DNA from: Fimbriimonas sp.
Lineage (GTDB): Bacteria; Armatimonadota; Fimbriimonadia; Fimbriimonadales; Fimbriimonadaceae
Direction of reading: 5' to 3'
Assembly: GCA_031292555.1 (NCBI GenBank)
Contig: JARLGV010000026.1
Span: 51,463-115,462, forward strand
DNA length: 64,000 nucleotides
The translations under genes were made by a program, and so were the position numbers. Position 1 is the first letter of the stretch. Each line of letters opens with the position of its first letter. The notes under the pieces are model-generated. The model was not told the DNA's origin. It ran no database searches and worked only from the letters and a program-made list of their open reading frames with translations. This document shows positions 59,674 to 64,000 of this stretch, in pieces.

Positions 59674-60003
59674 ATGGAAGATGTCGTTCGCTTTAGGGCA
59701 GGCGAGTTGTTCTCGGCCTTGTCCCACCCAGTACGGCTCCGAATCGTCGAGTTACTTTGTCAGCACGAACTATCGGTCGGAGAAGTGGCAGTACAGACCG
59801 GGATAGGGCAGTCGGGGGCTTCCCAACACCTGGCAATATTGGCTCGGGCCGGAATCCTTGTTTCGGAGGCACACGGCACGACGCGGCGATACAGAATCCG
59901 CGGACCGAGAATAAAGGTGATACTAACCTTGATTGAGGAGTTCTGCCACACCCATGACCTTTACGGCATACCTGCTGCCGAGTCGGTAGAGATCTCTCAA
60001 TGA
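59674..60003 (+). CDS. ArsR family transcriptional regulator
   Basis: LFSALSHPVRLRIVELLCQHELSVGEVAVQTGIGQSGASQHLAILARAGILVSEAHGTTRRYRI. Confidence 0.93.
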   Translation: MEDVVRFRAGELFSALSHPVRLRIVELLCQHELSVGEVAVQTGIGQSGASQHLAILARAGILVSEAHGTTRRYRIRGPRIKVILTLIEEFCHTHDLYGIPAAESVEISQ

Positions 60004-61619
60004 ACGAACTGGAACCTGTAGTCGAATCCATTGCTGCAGCCGGAAAGCACGAGGCATCGACCGAGCTTCGCGAGTATTTGTCGAATCGCGACGACCGGCA
60101 CAGGGTCTTTCCGAAGGCGGCGCTCGTCGGATTTGCTTCTGGAGCGGTGGCCGTTGCATTTCGGGCGCTGCTCGCCCTGTGCGACTTCTCAAGAACAAAA
60201 CTGGCATTATGGTCGCATTCCATTCAATGGATTGGGTGGCTGGCGCCGGTTACCTACTCCGCCGTTTGTGCAGGTCTGGCGTTCTTTGTCGTCCGAAAAT
60301 GGGCTCCCGAAGCCGCCGGAAGCGGAATTCCGCATGTAGAAGCCGTTCTCCGCCGCCATCGCAAGTTTCGATGGCGGGCAGTCCTACCAGTCAAGTTCTT
60401 CGGTGGCATTTTGGCGATCGGCGGCGGCCTGGGCCTTGGACGTGAGGGGCCGACGGTCCAGATGGGAGGCGCGGTTGGGGCAGGAATTGCCAGGCTCTTA
60501 AAGGTGGGAACTCAGGAGCGATTGGTTCTGGTGGCCGCCGGCGCCGGCGCCGGCTTGGCCGCCGCGTTCAACGCTCCACTCGCCGGACTCATCTTTGTGC
60601 TCGAGGAGTTGCAGCGCGATTTCAGGCCGATGGTTTTTGGAGCGGCCTTTATTGCAGCTGCCTCCGCAGACGTGGTATCGCGATTGTTTTCTGGGCAGTT
60701 GGCGGTCTTTGCCGCGCCGGCCTATCCGGCGCCTGCCCTATCGCACTTGCCCTTGTTTGCATTGCTTGGTGTTGTCACAGGGATTATGGGAGTCGCATTC
60801 AACCGCGGATTGGTCTCGTCCCTGGATTTCTTCGCCCGGTTCGCACCTCGCTATCACGTACTGAAGGGAGTGGCGGTGGGAGCAGCCGCTGGCCTGCTTA
60901 CATACTTCTCACCTCAACTTGTCGGCAGCGGACACTCCCTGGCCGAAGCAGCGCTAAGCGCTAAAATCGCACTTTCCTTTATTCCACTGTTCTTCCTCGG
61001 CAGGTTCGTGCTCACATTGGGGAGCTATGGATCGGGTGCGCCTGGCGGGATCTTCTCGCCGTTGCTGGCGCTGGGAGCCCTTCTTGGCCTTGGCGTCGGC
61101 GACGTTGCCAGGATGGTTTTGCCGCACGCAGGTGTGTCGCCAGGCGCCTTTGCGGTTGTCGGAATGGCCGCATACTTCAGCGCCATCGTCCGCGCACCGC
61201 TCACGGGGATCGTTCTGATCGTCGAAATGACGTCAAGCTACGCACTGAGTCTCCCTCTGCTTGTGGCCTGCTTCTGCGCGTATGGCGCTGCCGAGGCGAT
61301 GAAGGACCTGCCAATCTATGAGACTCTCCTCCAGAGGGAGCTGGCCAAGGAGCAGAATGAGGCTCTGACCCAGCAAGAAACCGTTGTGTTGGAGCTCGAA
61401 GTTGAAGGAGGCTCACCCTTCGACGGCCAGAAGCTGCGAGATGTTGGATTGCCCCCTGGAGTTCTGCTCGTCAGCTGTCGAGATGGATATAGAGAATGGT
61501 TGCCCGATGCCGACACGAAGCTGCAGGCTCACATGCGCATCACGGCGGTTGTCTCCATGCACTCCGATGGTGGAATGGAGGCCCTCCGAGAAGGATGCCG
61601 CCGATACGATGGAGACTGA
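60000..61619 (+). CDS. ClC family chloride channel/antiporter with C-terminal TrkA_C-like domain
   Basis: GSGIPHVEAVL, GLGREGPTVQMGGAVGAG, GAPGGIFSPLLALGALLG; C-terminal VLELEVEGGSPFDGQKLRDVGLPPGVLLVSCRDG; ATGA overlap with arsR-type gene. Confidence 0.95.
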   Translation: MNELEPVVESIAAAGKHEASTELREYLSNRDDRHRVFPKAALVGFASGAVAVAFRALLALCDFSRTKLALWSHSIQWIGWLAPVTYSAVCAGLAFFVVRKWAPEAAGSGIPHVEAVLRRHRKFRWRAVLPVKFFGGILAIGGGLGLGREGPTVQMGGAVGAGIARLLKVGTQERLVLVAAGAGAGLAAAFNAPLAGLIFVLEELQRDFRPMVFGAAFIAAASADVVSRLFSGQLAVFAAPAYPAPALSHLPLFALLGVVTGIMGVAFNRGLVSSLDFFARFAPRYHVLKGVAVGAAAGLLTYFSPQLVGSGHSLAEAALSAKIALSFIPLFFLGRFVLTLGSYGSGAPGGIFSPLLALGALLGLGVGDVARMVLPHAGVSPGAFAVVGMAAYFSAIVRAPLTGIVLIVEMTSSYALSLPLLVACFCAYGAAEAMKDLPIYETLLQRELAKEQNEALTQQETVVLELEVEGGSPFDGQKLRDVGLPPGVLLVSCRDGYREWLPDADTKLQAHMRITAVVSMHSDGGMEALREGCRRYDGD

Positions 61620-61634
61620 CGCGCCGCCAGTCGA

Positions 61635-61925
61635 TCACGCGCCCGGGACGAGCTTCCGAAAAAGCAAGAACCACACGGTTAGGCATCCGGCGCCGATTCC
61701 GACCGAGTAGGCATAGGAAGCGGTATGAGTCGCCACCCGTTTCCAGGGCTCCCTCGCCCACTTGCCGTGAGGCCTGAGCAAGACATCGCTAGAAACGGCT
61801 CCCAACTCCGGGAAGAGGATGTAAGGAACATGGAGGCCGTTAGCCGTCGCCACGATCGAGGCCATAAACAGGACGCTTAGGGACTCAGCGAAAGCCTGTA
61901 GTCTGGAGTTGGCTTCGACGCGCAT
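61635..61925 (-). CDS. small membrane protein
   Basis: 96 aa with hydrophobic helices (VLFMASIVATANGLHVPYILFPELGAV; YSVGIGAGCLTVWFLLFRKLV). Confidence 0.6.
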   Translation of the reverse strand: MRVEANSRLQAFAESLSVLFMASIVATANGLHVPYILFPELGAVSSDVLLRPHGKWAREPWKRVATHTASYAYSVGIGAGCLTVWFLLFRKLVPGA

Positions 61926-61972
61926 ATGTTGGACCGCAAGTATGCCGATTCTTGGGAGTTTTTCTCACCGTC

Positions 61973-61991
61973 GCTTGGCGAAATGCCAAGC
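61973..61991. promoter_or_regulatory. perfect inverted repeat upstream of TauE/SafE gene
   Basis: GCTTGGC-gaaat-GCCAAGC. Confidence 0.35.
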
Positions 61992-62040
61992 GTTCGACGA
62001 TAATGGTTCTTTCGATTAGGATCGATTGCCAGACGAAGGG

Positions 62041-63045
62041 ATGTTCAAAAGCAAGATATTTTCGACGTGGTATTTCTTAGCCCTCGCGATCTGGGTTGTG
62101 CTGTTCTCAGTATTCAACAGCATTTCGTTCTTCGTGGCTCACTGGTACTACGCCGCCATGATGGTTGGAGGCGCCTTCGTCGCCGGGTTCACGCCTGAGG
62201 GGGGCGGTGCGGTTGCCTTTCCAGTGCTGAGCGTCTTCTTACACGTGGACCGGGTGTTGGCCCGCGATTTCAGCATGATGATCCAGAGCATAGGCATGAC
62301 GAGCGCAAGCATCTTCATCCTCACTCACAAGGACACGGACCCAAGAGACTATAAGCCGTTATTGATCTTTGTTCCCGTCTGCGCGGTTGGGACGCTGCTT
62401 GGTTTCATGTTCCTCCAGCACATCCCGGTCCCAATCATCCAGGCGATGTTCCTGTCGTTGAGCGTGACCTTCGTGATCGCCTATTACTTCAGCGATCATC
62501 GCGGCTCAGAAACACGGGTCCTAGTTAAGAACAATCTGGATATAGCCTACTTAGGGTTCATCCTTGTGATCGGCGGGATGGTGTCGAGTCTATTCGGCAC
62601 TGGAGGGGACGTTGTCCTCTATCTACTTCTTGTGTCGCACTTCAATATGACGGCAAAGAAGGCGACGCGCATCAGCATCTTCCTCCAAGCCTCAATCAGC
62701 ATTCTGGGATACAGCTACCGTGCGTTCGTGGATCACGGCCTGACGAATTACCAGATTCGGACCTGGTTGTGCGCATTTCCCGTCGTACTCTTCATGGCGC
62801 CATTCGGCGTCTACATCTTGGCGAAGCTGCATGTTAACTGGATGCTGAGGTTTATCATCGCCCTGAACATCTTCCAGATCGTCTACTTCAATGTGATGGG
62901 ACCATCTCTGCCAAAGGTGATCGCTTCAGGAATATGCACGACTGTTTTGGGCATCACGTTCTACTTTATGCTAAGGCATGTGTCCAACCGGGCCAAAGCC
63001 TCGGAAGGCGCCCTGCCGCAGGCCACTCTGCCGGAAACCGCCTAG
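62041..63045 (+). CDS. TauE/SafE (TSUP) family sulfite exporter-like permease
   Basis: MMVGGAFVAGFTPEGGGAVAFPVLSVFLHVDRVLARDFSMMIQSIGMTSAS, multiple TM helices, YLGFILVIGGMVSSLFGTGGD; ATG at 62041. Confidence 0.88.
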   Translation: MFKSKIFSTWYFLALAIWVVLFSVFNSISFFVAHWYYAAMMVGGAFVAGFTPEGGGAVAFPVLSVFLHVDRVLARDFSMMIQSIGMTSASIFILTHKDTDPRDYKPLLIFVPVCAVGTLLGFMFLQHIPVPIIQAMFLSLSVTFVIAYYFSDHRGSETRVLVKNNLDIAYLGFILVIGGMVSSLFGTGGDVVLYLLLVSHFNMTAKKATRISIFLQASISILGYSYRAFVDHGLTNYQIRTWLCAFPVVLFMAPFGVYILAKLHVNWMLRFIIALNIFQIVYFNVMGPSLPKVIASGICTTVLGITFYFMLRHVSNRAKASEGALPQATLPETA

Positions 63046-63196
63046 TGGGCAGGTCTAGCAGAGGCTGAAGTCGGCTCAATGACCTCAAATCTGAGATTCT
63101 TATGGGCCGTCGGCGTTCCGCTTGCGTCCTGGCTCGTTTGTACGAAGTGGAAAATGGGGCAATTAAAAGCAACATGGCGTAGGACGGGCAGCATCC

Positions 63197-64000
63197 ATGC
63201 GAATTCTTGATATCCGCGAGTGTTCGATTCCCATATCACGCTATGCGGATGTCCATACTGCACCCTCGTCGCTGACGACAAGTATCGTGGCCGTCGTCAC
63301 CGATGTGGTGACTGGCGATGGACCGGTAATTGGCTATGGATTTTCGTCATTTGGTCGCTTTGCCCAGGGCGGGCTGATTCGCGAGCGCTTCGCGCCCCGG
63401 CTACTCCGGGCTATGCCTTCGACTCTTGCTAACGCGGAAGCCGATAATCTGGACCCGTTCCGCGCCTGGCACGCCATGATGGCGGGAGAAAAGCCCGGCG
63501 GACACGGCGAACGATGTGTCGCGGTTGGAACGCTCGACATGGCGATCTGGGATGCTGCCGCCAAGATCGCCCGTCTTCCTCTTTACCGGCTGATGGCTCA
63601 ACTCCTCAACACCCATCCTAAGGCGGAAGGGGTGCCCACTTACGCGGCGGGAGGGTATCGGTATCCTGCTGACGATGTTCGGCGTCTTTCCGACGAAGTT
63701 CGCAGTTTTTTGGACCAAGGCTTCGCCCACGTGAAGATCAAGATCGGCGCGACGGATCTTCGCCAGGACCTGGAGCGGATCGAGGCCGTCTTGAAGTTGC
63801 TGCATTCGCCTGATCGCTTGGCCGTCGATGCCATGCATACCTACAATCGCGAGATGGCAATGCAGTCTGCGCACGCCCTTCAAGGCTATGGATTGTGGTG
63901 GATCGAGGACTTTCTGGATCCCCTCGACTTCGAGGGGCTCACCCAGTTGGCGGCCGGCTATCCTTGGTCAATTGCCGCCGGTGAGAGCTTGTTTTCCGAA
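63197..64000 (+). CDS. mandelate racemase/muconate lactonizing enzyme (enolase superfamily), truncated by window end
   Basis: MRILDIRECSIPISRYADVHT...FAHVKIKIGATDLRQDLERIEAVLKLLHSPDRLAVDAMHTYNREMAMQSAHALQGYGLWWIEDFLDPLDFEGLTQLAAGYPWSIAAGESLFSE (KxK, D...E...E); open at 64000. Confidence 0.92.
   Translation, partial: MRILDIRECSIPISRYADVHTAPSSLTTSIVAVVTDVVTGDGPVIGYGFSSFGRFAQGGLIRERFAPRLLRAMPSTLANAEADNLDPFRAWHAMMAGEKPGGHGERCVAVGTLDMAIWDAAAKIARLPLYRLMAQLLNTHPKAEGVPTYAAGGYRYPADDVRRLSDEVRSFLDQGFAHVKIKIGATDLRQDLERIEAVLKLLHSPDRLAVDAMHTYNREMAMQSAHALQGYGLWWIEDFLDPLDFEGLTQLAAGYPWSIAAGESLFSE

Noticed and set aside
60000-61619. Fluoride-specific CLC-F transporter
   Set aside because: Carries canonical GSGIP and GREGP motifs; no fluoride riboswitch recognised upstream

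Overview
A 64 kb high-GC bacterial chromosome window, read by eye with the supplied ORF track and no database search. I see about 50 credible protein genes, no rRNA or tRNA and no CRISPR array. (1) 0.1-6.5 kb: MarR regulator, aldo/keto reductase, a hairpin-dense non-coding locus, and three consecutive secreted proteins (HEFAH metalloprotease-like, transglutaminase-like, papain-like). (2) 7-22.5 kb: carbohydrate catabolism block (GH116, Gfo/Idh/MocA, GH5, DeoR, DhnA/LacD-type aldolase, PfkB kinase, uronate isomerase-like amidohydrolase, GH127, DUF2961/GH172, glycerol kinase). (3) 22.5-27.6 kb: five-gene surface/secretion cluster (secretin, Ig/chaperone-like protein, three paralogous secreted beta-rich proteins). 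(4) 28-35 kb: second DUF2961 protein, a protein made of four ~42-aa repeats, clan GH-D-like hydrolase, a deletion scar of a divergent AraC/AKR pair, HicAB, UroD-family protein. (5) 35.4-40.4 kb: tight four-gene operon of exported caspase-like protease, CsgG/FlgO-like protein, CHASE2 membrane protein without an output domain, and a lipoprotein-like protein. (6) 40.8-48.5 kb: pectate-lyase-superfamily protein, hexose-6-P epimerase, decayed VOC gene, and a 661-aa fusion of an ECF sigma factor, tandem GspF (T2SSF)-like domains and HEAT repeats. (7) 48.6-64 kb: M60-like peptidase, YcaQ-like protein, DinB, ArsR/SRPBCC, DUF1801, UvrA-like ATPase, ArsR-ClC with a perfect palindrome at the start codon, TauE/SafE, and an enolase-superfamily gene running off the end. 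Best candidates for something undescribed: the caspase/CsgG-like/CHASE2 operon, the sigma-GspF-HEAT fusion, the secretin cluster and the four-repeat protein. Several gene remnants are also visible.
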